Made by a program: the position numbers and the translations under genes
The notes under the pieces: generated by a model
Databases searched by the model: none
What the model was told of the DNA's origin: nothing
The model's input: only the letters and a program-made list of their open reading frames with translations
Assembly: GCA_938039145.1 (NCBI GenBank)
Contig: CALHVG010000068.1
Location: 1 to 64,000, forward strand
Source of the DNA: an uncultured Treponema sp.
Lineage (GTDB): Bacteria > Spirochaetota > Spirochaetia > Treponematales > Treponemataceae
Reading direction: 5' to 3'
Length of the DNA: 64,000 bases
Shown: positions 22,893 to 30,335 of the stretch, piece by piece
Layout: each line of letters starts with the position of its first letter
Position numbering within the stretch: the stretch's first letter is position 1

Positions 22893-24725
22893 TTATTCCA
22901 CGGTAACGCTTTTTGCAAGATTTCTCGGCTGGTCCACATCATGCCCCAATTCTCTTGCGCAGTAGAACGCAAAAAGTTGGCAAATCGTGACCATCGGCAA
23001 AGCGTAGAACGCCGAATCCTGCACTTTTGGCACCGGAATAAAATCGTCAACGATAGATTTTAGTTCCTCGTCACCTTCCGTTCCAATCGCTATTACCGGA
23101 CCTTTCCGAGCTTTTATTTCTTTTATATTGGAAATGATTTTTTCCCGCAAAAAATCGTCCGGCACAAGGAAAACGCTCGGAACTTTTTCGTTTACCATTG
23201 CGATAGGACCGTGCTTTATTTCTCCTGCCGCAAACGCCTCTGCGTGAATATAACTGATTTCTTTGAGTTTCAACGCACCTTCAAGCGCAATCGGATACAT
23301 TATTCCCCGTCCCAAGAAAAGAAAATCTTTACACTTGCAGTATTTTTTCGCAATCGCATGAATCTTTTCCTTATTTGAAAGAGCCTTTTTTATGAGAGCA
23401 GGCTGACCTTGGAGTTCTTTGATGAATTTTTCGCCTTCCTCTTTGCCCATTCCTCTTTGACGAGCAAATTTCAATGCCAAAAGATAGTAGACAATCAACG
23501 TATTGGAAAAGGCTTTTGTAGAAGCCACGGCGATTTCAGGTCCTGCGTGGATAAATGCGCCGCCATCTGAAATACGTGCTATCGTGGAACTTACTACGTT
23601 GCAGATTCCGTAAACTTTTCCGCCTTTCTCATGGATTTCCTTCATCGCTTCGATTGTGTCCGCAGTTTCGCCGCTTTGGCTTACGGCAAGGAAAACATCG
23701 TTGTGATGAATAATCGGATTTTTGTAGCGGAACTCGCTTGAAAACTCAGAGCCGGAAGGAATGCGCACATATTTTTCAAAAAGCAGATTTCCAAAAAGAC
23801 TTGCATAATACGAAGTTCCTGCGCTTATGGTCGTGATTTTTTCGATTTTCTTAAATATTTCATCGTCAAATCCAGAAAGGCGAGCCGTAAGATTTTCCAA
23901 ATCTATTCGTCCTGCAAAAGCTCTCTGAATGCTTTCCGGCTGCTCGTTGATTTCCTTTTCCATGTAAGTGTCAAAGCCGCATTTTTCCGTTTCCTCGGCA
24001 TTTATGGTGATTTCTTCGACACGTTTTGCGTAGTCGTTGTTCTGAATTTCAGGGAACTCAAGCCCGTACGGTTTTACTTCAACTATATCGCCGTCCTCAA
24101 GATAAATCACTCTGGAAGTGTTCCCGACAATGGCATTCACGTCGCTTGCAATGTAATACGCTCCGTCGGCGATTCCTATTACGAGCGGACCGCCTCGCTT
24201 TGCCACAACAATTTTGTTCGGCTCGTCAACGCAGGTTACTGCAAGCGCATAAGTTCCGATGACCTGACGCAACGCTTCCTGCACGGCTTTCAGAAGATTT
24301 CCGTTGTAATTCTGCTGAATCAGATTGGGAATCGTTTCCGAATCGGTTTCGCTTGTAAATTTTATGCCGTCCTTTTGAAGTTTTGCCCTAAGCGTTTGAA
24401 AATTCTCGATTATCCCATTGTGAACCATGGCGATTTTTCCGTTGTTCGAAATGAATGGATGGGCGTTTTTGTCGGTAACCTGCCCGTGCGTCGCCCAACG
24501 AGTATGCCCGATTCCCCAAACACCGCTTAAATTTTCAGGAAGAATATTTATCAATTGCTTGAGTTTTCCTGCTTTTTTATATAGAAGAAACTGTGGCTTT
24601 GCGTCCACGATTTTTCCAATCACGATTCCGGCTGAATCGTATCCTCTGTATTCAAGTTTTTTAAGTCCGTTCACAAGATAAGGGACTGCATTATCTGAAC
24701 CGACGTAACCTACTATTCCACACAT
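22893..24725 (-). CDS. glmS: Glutamine-fructose-6-phosphate aminotransferase (isomerizing)
   Basis: This 610-aa protein starts MCGIVGYVG with Cys2 as the glutaminase nucleophile; GHTRWATHG and HNGIIENF follow. The C-terminal half holds two SIS domains (TISAGTSYYASLFGN, SQSGETADTIEAM, then ASTKAFSNTL and LGRGIMYPIALEGALKLKEISYIHAEAF) and ends AKSVTVE, the invariant tail. It makes glucosamine-6-phosphate for peptidoglycan. Length matches the family. No glmS ribozyme is recognisable in the 5' leader, and no clear Shine-Dalgarno precedes the ATG. Confidence 0.97.
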   Translation of the reverse strand: MCGIVGYVGSDNAVPYLVNGLKKLEYRGYDSAGIVIGKIVDAKPQFLLYKKAGKLKQLINILPENLSGVWGIGHTRWATHGQVTDKNAHPFISNNGKIAMVHNGIIENFQTLRAKLQKDGIKFTSETDSETIPNLIQQNYNGNLLKAVQEALRQVIGTYALAVTCVDEPNKIVVAKRGGPLVIGIADGAYYIASDVNAIVGNTSRVIYLEDGDIVEVKPYGLEFPEIQNNDYAKRVEEITINAEETEKCGFDTYMEKEINEQPESIQRAFAGRIDLENLTARLSGFDDEIFKKIEKITTISAGTSYYASLFGNLLFEKYVRIPSGSEFSSEFRYKNPIIHHNDVFLAVSQSGETADTIEAMKEIHEKGGKVYGICNVVSSTIARISDGGAFIHAGPEIAVASTKAFSNTLIVYYLLALKFARQRGMGKEEGEKFIKELQGQPALIKKALSNKEKIHAIAKKYCKCKDFLFLGRGIMYPIALEGALKLKEISYIHAEAFAAGEIKHGPIAMVNEKVPSVFLVPDDFLREKIISNIKEIKARKGPVIAIGTEGDEELKSIVDDFIPVPKVQDSAFYALPMVTICQLFAFYCARELGHDVDQPRNLAKSVTVE

Positions 24726-24844
24726 ATTTTAATTGAAGAAAAATCTTCGCCTCCTGTTTTAGGGCTTGCCTTGGTCGGTTCGTGAAAATCGACAATGCAT
24801 TATATAAGAATGACATGAAAATTCATAGAGAAAGCATTCTTATT

Positions 24845-26359
24845 TTACAGTTGAGAAATAAGTTCTATCAATCCGAGCGGAGAGAGCGAAAAATTGTTCT
24901 TTATTTTTGAAGAGGCGGTTGCGTGCGCAAGGACTGCGGTTTTTGCCGCTTCTGCTGCGGATTTTCCCTGCGCCAAAAGGCTTAGACAAAGCCCAGCAAG
25001 CACGTCGCCGGAACCGGCCTTCGCAAGTGAAGGAGCGCCGTTGGACACAATGTAAATTTCTTTTCCGTGAACTATATAATTTACAGCCCCTTTTGAAACA
25101 AGCACGACATTTTTGAAATTTTCCCCAAAAAGACGTGCGTATTCAAACCGATTTTTTACAACATCGGAAAAACCGATATTCGCGCCTTCGGAAGAAAGAA
25201 GATTTACGGAATCAAGGATTGTAAAAAATTCTTTTGGGTGAGGCGTAATTATTGTGCGTGCGTTTGGATTTGTATCAAGTTTTTTTAACAGGCTCGGAAA
25301 TTGTGGCGCATAAAAAATATCCGCATCCAAAACAAGCGACGGATTTTTTGTCTCCGCATAGGGAAAAATCGTTTTTTCTATAAGTTCACCTGTTTTTTCA
25401 GGATTCCGCCCCAATCCGCTTCCAATCAAAAGCGAATCCGTTTTTTCAGGGAGCGATGGCGCAATCATGAGTTCCGGATTCATTTTAAAACGATCGGAAA
25501 TATTTTCGTTTTCAACGCAAGTTACAAGTCCCGCTCCAAAGCGCAACGCCGCCGTTCCGGCAATTATTCCGGCACCCGCTTTTTCGCCAAGAATTACTGC
25601 GGCGTGTCCGAAATCCCCTTTGTGGGTGTCCGCCTTTTTTCTTATCGGCAGAACCAAATCCGCTTTCCCAAGAAGGAAAGCGTCCGGTTTTCCGCAAGTT
25701 CCGAATTTTGAAGAACTTACGCCAAGATGCGCAAGTTTTATTTTACCCGTAAAATCTTTTGCAGAATCCGTGAAAAGTGCGGTTTTAAGGCAACCCATCG
25801 TTACGGTTCTGTCCGCTCTGAACGCCAGCGGCTTTCCGTCAAAAACCGTTTCGATTTTTCCGCATTTGTCGATTCCGCTAGGAATGTCGCAGGCGATTTT
25901 GAACGAAGGAAGGGCGTTTGCTTTTCGGATAAGTTCGATTTCCGCTTCGCTAAGTTTTCCGTGAAAACCAGTTCCGTAAATGCAATCGACAACAACAGCT
26001 GGAGGCGTTTGTGCGGAAAAGTCCAAATTTTCAAGATTCTCAAACAAAACACCGACCGCTTTTGCCATTTTCAACTGAATTTGCGCTTCTTGGGTTTTCG
26101 GTTTTTGTAAAAGCACGACTTTACATTCCGTTTTTCCGCAAAGTCTTCTTGCAAGCGCAAGCCCGTCCGCTCCGTTGTTTCCGCCGCCGCAAAAAATCAA
26201 GACGCTTTTTCTCGCCGCTCGATTTTGAGTTTTTAGCGCAAAACCGACAGCTTTTTGCAAAGCGGCAGCCGCATTTTCCATCATCACACATTCGGGAAAA
26301 TGAAAACGTGCTTTCGCTTCGGTTTCGACCGCCGCAGAATCTGAATAAACGGCTTTCAT
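24845..26359 (-). CDS. nnr: Bifunctional NAD(P)H-hydrate epimerase / ADP-dependent dehydratase
   Basis: The product is 504 aa from ATG 26359 (MKAVYSDSAAVETEAKARF), chosen because this ATG follows the previous gene's stop by one base (TAAGATG). The N-terminal YjeF_N epimerase has IFCGGGNNGADGLALARRL and IYGTGFHGKL. The C-terminal carbohydrate-kinase-like dehydratase has HKGDFGHAAVI, GSGLGRN, ITPHPKEF and LAKAGSGDVLAGL. It repairs hydrated NAD(P)H. It is translationally coupled to the secreted protein gene upstream, a pairing with no obvious functional logic. Confidence 0.95.
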   Translation of the reverse strand: MKAVYSDSAAVETEAKARFHFPECVMMENAAAALQKAVGFALKTQNRAARKSVLIFCGGGNNGADGLALARRLCGKTECKVVLLQKPKTQEAQIQLKMAKAVGVLFENLENLDFSAQTPPAVVVDCIYGTGFHGKLSEAEIELIRKANALPSFKIACDIPSGIDKCGKIETVFDGKPLAFRADRTVTMGCLKTALFTDSAKDFTGKIKLAHLGVSSSKFGTCGKPDAFLLGKADLVLPIRKKADTHKGDFGHAAVILGEKAGAGIIAGTAALRFGAGLVTCVENENISDRFKMNPELMIAPSLPEKTDSLLIGSGLGRNPEKTGELIEKTIFPYAETKNPSLVLDADIFYAPQFPSLLKKLDTNPNARTIITPHPKEFFTILDSVNLLSSEGANIGFSDVVKNRFEYARLFGENFKNVVLVSKGAVNYIVHGKEIYIVSNGAPSLAKAGSGDVLAGLCLSLLAQGKSAAEAAKTAVLAHATASSKIKNNFSLSPLGLIELISQL

Positions 26360-26360
26360 C

Positions 26361-26960
26361 TTAGGCAAAAATTCGAAACTTAGTGAACAAAACCGAAGTT
26401 TTGAAACTTGTTCCGTCCGCATCTTCGGGAAGATTCATCGATTGGAATTTTATGCTTTCGCCGCCTTCCTGCAACGAATACGTGAAAAACCACGTTGCGC
26501 TCGGTTCGGGAGTTTTTCCATTTTCTTTTACGATTACAAACGTGATTGTGTGGGCGGTTGCCGTAAACACGCCGCTCCATTTTTTGGTTTTTGAGTTTGA
26601 TTTTTGAGTGACGCTCATCGTTTTGTTTTCTTTACATTCGATTATCGTCTGGGATTTTCCGTTTTTGTAAATCCATTTTCCGTAGCATTTGGGAGTTTTC
26701 ATGTCTTTGTAGATGTCGGAAATGGCTTTTCCGGTGTCGTCAAGGGCTTTTTTCCCTGCGTCGGAAAAGAATTTTCCGGCCTCGCTCAAAGCCTTTTTTC
26801 CTTGATTTCCGATTTCAGCCCAATCTTTAGACGAGTTTTCGTTTTCCGCTTCTACGTTTTCCTCTGGATTTGATTCAGCTGCAAACAGGTTTAAGGGCGA
26901 AAAAACTGCGATTGCAAGTGAAAATGAAATTGCCGTAAAATATTTTATGATTTTTTTCAT
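26361..26960 (-). CDS. Secreted protein of unknown function
   Basis: The product is 199 aa from ATG 26960 (MKKIIKYFTAISFSLAIAV), with RBS GGGAG; an in-frame start at 27011 lacks a signal. Cleavage is likely after LFAA. A Lys/Ala-rich amphipathic helix with KKALSEAGKFFSDAGKKAL follows (about 50-75), then a beta-rich domain (CYGKWIYKNGKSQTIIECKEN, KWSGVFTATAHTITFVIVKENG) resembling lipocalin-like strands. Two cysteines may form a disulphide. Coupled to nnr. I do not recognise a named family. Confidence 0.7.
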   Translation of the reverse strand: MKKIIKYFTAISFSLAIAVFSPLNLFAAESNPEENVEAENENSSKDWAEIGNQGKKALSEAGKFFSDAGKKALDDTGKAISDIYKDMKTPKCYGKWIYKNGKSQTIIECKENKTMSVTQKSNSKTKKWSGVFTATAHTITFVIVKENGKTPEPSATWFFTYSLQEGGESIKFQSMNLPEDADGTSFKTSVLFTKFRIFA

Positions 26961-27172
26961 GCCGACTCCCAAAATAAAATCCACGTAACAAAAATGCCGT
27001 TCCAAAAACATTGAAGTTTTCCATATCCGGATTCAAAAATCCTTCCGCAAAACCTCTTTGTTGGTTGTAATGCATTTTATGACGTTCTGCAACAGAAATA
27101 TAAAAATCGTTCCTTAAAAACGGAATTTCGGCTTACACCTTTTGATTTCCGAGTTCCGAATAATTCGTTCTT

Positions 27173-28072
27173 TTATTTCAAAAAAATCATTCCCAAAACG
27201 CCAAGAGGAACAAGGTAAAAAGCGAACCATTCTAGCCTTCCTTTTTTTATGAGTTTCATCAGAAAAAAAAGTGCGAAATAGCCCGAAACAAAAGCGACAA
27301 GGCAGCCTGCAAGCGTAACTCCGATTTTTATAGATTGCATTTCCGAAATCGCACCTTCTTTCAAAAGTTCAAGATAGTCTTTTAATCCAAGAACAAATGC
27401 GCCGAGAATTGCCGGAATCGAAATGATGAACGAATATTCGCCGGCAGCGGTTCTGTCCAGTTTTGAAAGTTGCCCGGCGGCGATTGTAGAACCGCTTCTG
27501 CTGATTCCGGGGAGCGTGCCGATTCCCTGCATGAATCCGATTAGCAACGCCTGAACCCACGATATTCCGTGCGTTTGCATGGCGGATTTTTTTTCTTCGG
27601 AAAGAGTTTTTGTTCGCTTTGCATTATTTTTTTCCATCACGGACGAAAATATCAGAAGAAATGCGGTTACGACAAATCCAAAGCAGGTAACTTTTATCGA
27701 AAGTTCGGGAATAAGTTTGCTTGTAAGAACACCTATTACCCCCGTAACGAACGTAGAAATAAGCACGGCAATTATCGTGCGTCGCCCACGCTCGTCCGTT
27801 CCCGAAAGAAAATCCGTTTCGTCTTCTTTTTGCATGGATGGACGGCGGACAATCCAACGACCCAAAACGCAAAAAAGCCTTCCAATTTTTTTTCTGAAAT
27901 AAATTACGACTGCCAAAAGCGTAGCGACGTGAAGCAGGATGTCGTACAAAAGCGGAACTTCGTTAAGCCCGAAAAGATTTTGCGCAACAGCAAGATGCCC
28001 CGAAGATGAAATCGGTAGAAATTCTGCGATTCCCTGAATAAGTCCAAGGATAACGCTCTGCAATATTGTCAT
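27173..28072 (-). CDS. uppP: Undecaprenyl-diphosphatase
   Basis: The product is 299 aa from ATG 28072 (MTILQSVILGLIQGIAEFLP), supported by GAGGAAAAC; the frame is open further up to 28123 but without an RBS. Signature motifs are EFLPISSSGHLAV (about 18-30) and GISRSGSTI (about 170), which carry the catalytic residues of the BacA/UppP family. About eight membrane segments are present. It recycles the C55 lipid carrier for peptidoglycan export and can confer bacitracin tolerance. It lies 38 bp downstream of the phosphohexomutase. Confidence 0.95.
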   Translation of the reverse strand: MTILQSVILGLIQGIAEFLPISSSGHLAVAQNLFGLNEVPLLYDILLHVATLLAVVIYFRKKIGRLFCVLGRWIVRRPSMQKEDETDFLSGTDERGRRTIIAVLISTFVTGVIGVLTSKLIPELSIKVTCFGFVVTAFLLIFSSVMEKNNAKRTKTLSEEKKSAMQTHGISWVQALLIGFMQGIGTLPGISRSGSTIAAGQLSKLDRTAAGEYSFIISIPAILGAFVLGLKDYLELLKEGAISEMQSIKIGVTLAGCLVAFVSGYFALFFLMKLIKKGRLEWFAFYLVPLGVLGMIFLK

Positions 28073-28110
28073 GTTTTCCTCGCTAAAATATAAAATCCGG
28101 CAAAATCCGG

Positions 28111-29631
28111 CTACTTTAGGCAACTTATTTCAAGTTCTTCAAAGCCTTTCATCAAATCTTGCGCAATTTTTACAAGTTTCGCAAGGTCGCCTTTTCTGTT
28201 TCCTTCGATATTCATGGGCATGACAGGATCATGCAGGCTCATTCTAAGAAGAATCCAGCCTTGAGCATCGCCTTCCGTAAATGAAATCCGCACTCCTTCG
28301 TAGCTTTCGGGAAGCGAATAACCTTTTTGTATTGCCCTTTCCTCAAAGATTTCAAGGACATTTTTTCCATAGGACTTAAAATCATCCGCAAGAATTTTAA
28401 AACGATATTCGCCTTCTTCCACAAGCGGAGAAAGTTTTTCAATCAGACTTTCAAGTTTTTTTCCATCTTTTGAAGCTTTTGCAAGCGCAACAATCATCTT
28501 TACGGCAAGATATGCGCCGTCGTCCAAAAAATAATTTTCCTTCAAAGCGCCATGCCCCGACGTTTCCATCGCAAGCGGACAATTTATTCCGTTTTCGTTA
28601 AGTTCCTTCTGCTTGTTAATTACGTTTTTGTATCCGCGCATATAACGGAAGTGCTTGAGTTTCAATTCTTCCTCAAGAAATTTTGTGAGCCTGTCGGAAG
28701 TTACGCTATCCGTAACAATTGTGCTTCCCGGATTTTCAGGAGCAAGAATCGCAGCAACCATAGCGATTATCGAATCTCTGTTGACTTCTTTTCCGTCGGA
28801 AAGAACAGCGCTCATTCTGTCAACGTCCGTGTCAAAAATAAGCCCAAGGTCTGCATTGTTTTTTACCGTCGCATCCCGAATCGACTTCATAGCATCCTTG
28901 TTTTCAGGATTCGGAATATGATTCGGAAAATATCCGTCAGGATTCAAAAACTGGCTTCCCGAAGTGTCAGCCCCAAGCGGATTCAAAATCTTTTCTACAA
29001 AAAATCCCGAAGCCCCGTTTCCGCTGTCAACTACTATGTGAAGACCTTCCAACGGTTTTTTCCCTTCGCTTGAGTTCAGTTCCCTGCAAATTGAATTTCT
29101 TAGATGTGCGGAATAAGTTTCTATCAAATCGTAGGTTTTGCAGCCGGAAATGTCAGCCTTTTTGATTTCGTCAATTTCTTCGCCGTCCGCAAATTCAAGA
29201 ATCGATTCTATGTCTTCGTGTTCAAGACCGCCATCTTTGTCAAAGAACTTTACGCCGTTTCGATTGAACGGAAGATGGCTTGCCGTAATCATTATTGAAG
29301 CATCGAAATCCGTGGCCTCAAAAACGATAGACATGAACATCGCGGGCGTTGTCGCCATTCCACAACGAACGACTTTTATTCCGTTTGCCATAAGCCCTTT
29401 TGTAAGAGCAAGCTCCAAAAACGGCCCTGTGATTCTGGAATCCCGCCCGATTCCGACTGTGATTTTGTCGCAGGATTTTCCTGTTTTTTTGCAAATCCAT
29501 TTTGCAAATCCGCCGCCGATTTTAAGGCAGGCTTCTTCTGTAAGATTTACGTTTTCGCCTTCAACGCCTTCAAGTGCGATTCCCCGGATATCGCTTCCGT
29601 TCTGAAGTTTTAAAAGTTCGTCTTTTGTCAT
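28111..29631 (-). CDS. Phosphoglucomutase/phosphomannomutase family protein
   Basis: This 506-aa phosphohexomutase has the phosphoserine loop MITASHLPFNRNGVKFF (about 140), the metal loop FDTDVDRMSAV (about 265), the sugar-binding loop METSGHGALKENYF (about 355) and a C-terminal phosphate-binding region. HLPFNRNG in place of HNPxxxNG marks the subgroup with longer plant-like relatives. It interconverts hexose-1- and hexose-6-phosphates for cell-envelope or glycogen precursors. A TATAAT (29639-29644, minus strand) ends 7 bp from the ATG and no Shine-Dalgarno is present, so the mRNA may be leaderless. Confidence 0.93.
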   Translation of the reverse strand: MTKDELLKLQNGSDIRGIALEGVEGENVNLTEEACLKIGGGFAKWICKKTGKSCDKITVGIGRDSRITGPFLELALTKGLMANGIKVVRCGMATTPAMFMSIVFEATDFDASIMITASHLPFNRNGVKFFDKDGGLEHEDIESILEFADGEEIDEIKKADISGCKTYDLIETYSAHLRNSICRELNSSEGKKPLEGLHIVVDSGNGASGFFVEKILNPLGADTSGSQFLNPDGYFPNHIPNPENKDAMKSIRDATVKNNADLGLIFDTDVDRMSAVLSDGKEVNRDSIIAMVAAILAPENPGSTIVTDSVTSDRLTKFLEEELKLKHFRYMRGYKNVINKQKELNENGINCPLAMETSGHGALKENYFLDDGAYLAVKMIVALAKASKDGKKLESLIEKLSPLVEEGEYRFKILADDFKSYGKNVLEIFEERAIQKGYSLPESYEGVRISFTEGDAQGWILLRMSLHDPVMPMNIEGNRKGDLAKLVKIAQDLMKGFEELEISCLK

Positions 29632-29951
29632 GGAACGGATTATAACTTTTTAAAAGACTAAATGGAATAGATTTTCCACGGAAGGATAACGGCGTAGCAC
29701 AGTCGGGAACCTATTCCGCCGAATATTATGAAAAATCCAAAAGAAAACATAAAAACGTTTGTATAAACAAAACGTTTTTGAAAAAATCTTAAAAACCACA
29801 ATACTCTCTCTTGTTTTTTAATCCGTCGGCAATATAATAATAATTACTTTCGTACAATCAACAAAGGAGTTGAACAAAGTGAAAAACTTCACTATTCTTA
29901 CCCCCCCCCCATTTTACCGGTAATCACTACCTGTTCCTCACATCTTCAGCC
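29632..29951. other. Non-coding stretch with a C10 tract between phosphohexomutase and array 2
   Basis: The 704-bp gap 29632-30335 has no long gene. In this first part, AAAGGAG (29862-29868) precedes GTG 29879, opening a short frame (MKNFTILTPPP) that enters a run of ten C (29901-29910). With ten C it stops at 29921; with eleven or twelve it would run on to 25 or about 41 codons. This has the form of a contingency tract, but the product is too short to assign. Confidence 0.45.
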
Positions 29952-30135
29952 TAATGAAAGAATGTTCTTCACGGTAATGAAGAACTCCGCTTCAACATAA
30001 TGAAGAGAAGCTCTTCACGATAATGTGGGTATTCCCGATACTATAATATCGGACAGCACTATACGCTAATATCGGGGAGTCCGATATTATAATGAAGGAG
30101 CAGCCTGCAAGCTAATGACGGTCTGACCGTAAAAC
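29952..30135. repeat. Tandem array of 23-bp hairpin units with covarying arms (array 2)
   Basis: Eight exact 23-bp units begin at 29952, 29975, 29998, 30021, 30044, 30067, 30090 and 30113. Each starts TAAT. Within each, positions 4-9 pair with 15-20 around a 5-nt loop. Arms change but stay complementary: TGAAGA/TCTTCA (29998), TATCGG/CCGATA (30067), TGAAGG/CCTGCA (30090, one mismatch), TGACGG/CCGTAA (30113, one mismatch). All eight units keep 4-6 of 6 pairs in the same register. Unit length and fold match array 1 (11461-11804); the primary sequence does not. Confidence 0.92.
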
Positions 30136-30182
30136 TGATATAGGAAGGTTCGAAGGATTGGGACAATTCAATCTGAATGTAT

Positions 30183-30317
30183 ATAGGGGAGGGAAGGCAC
30201 TTTTTCGGCTAAAAGTTCCTTTCCTCCCCTATGACCCCACCTTTCTTCAAAAGAACCGCTTAGGGGGGCAACCCCCTAAGAACCCCGCGGGGGATTCCAA
30301 AGGGGATAGACCCCTTT
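30183..30317 (+). promoter_or_regulatory. Four stacked hairpins in the leader of the MCP at 30336
   Basis: ATAGGGGAGGGAAGG (30183-30197) pairs with CCTTTCCTCCCCTAT (30218-30232), and inside it ACTTTT pairs with AAAAGT. CTTAGGGGG (30259-30267) pairs with CCCCCTAAG (30272-30280) over a GCAA tetraloop. CCCCGCGGGG (30283-30292) is palindromic. AAAGGGG (30299-30305) pairs with CCCCTTT (30311-30317), 18 bp before the ATG. A shorter CTTAGGGG...CCCCTAAG copy lies at 32692. The set could attenuate transcription or protect the mRNA. Confidence 0.6.
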
Positions 30318-30335
30318 AATTTATAGGAGATTTTT

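Noticed and set aside
24726..24840. glmS ribozyme upstream of glmS
   Set aside because: No recognisable ribozyme core sequence or fold in the short leader.
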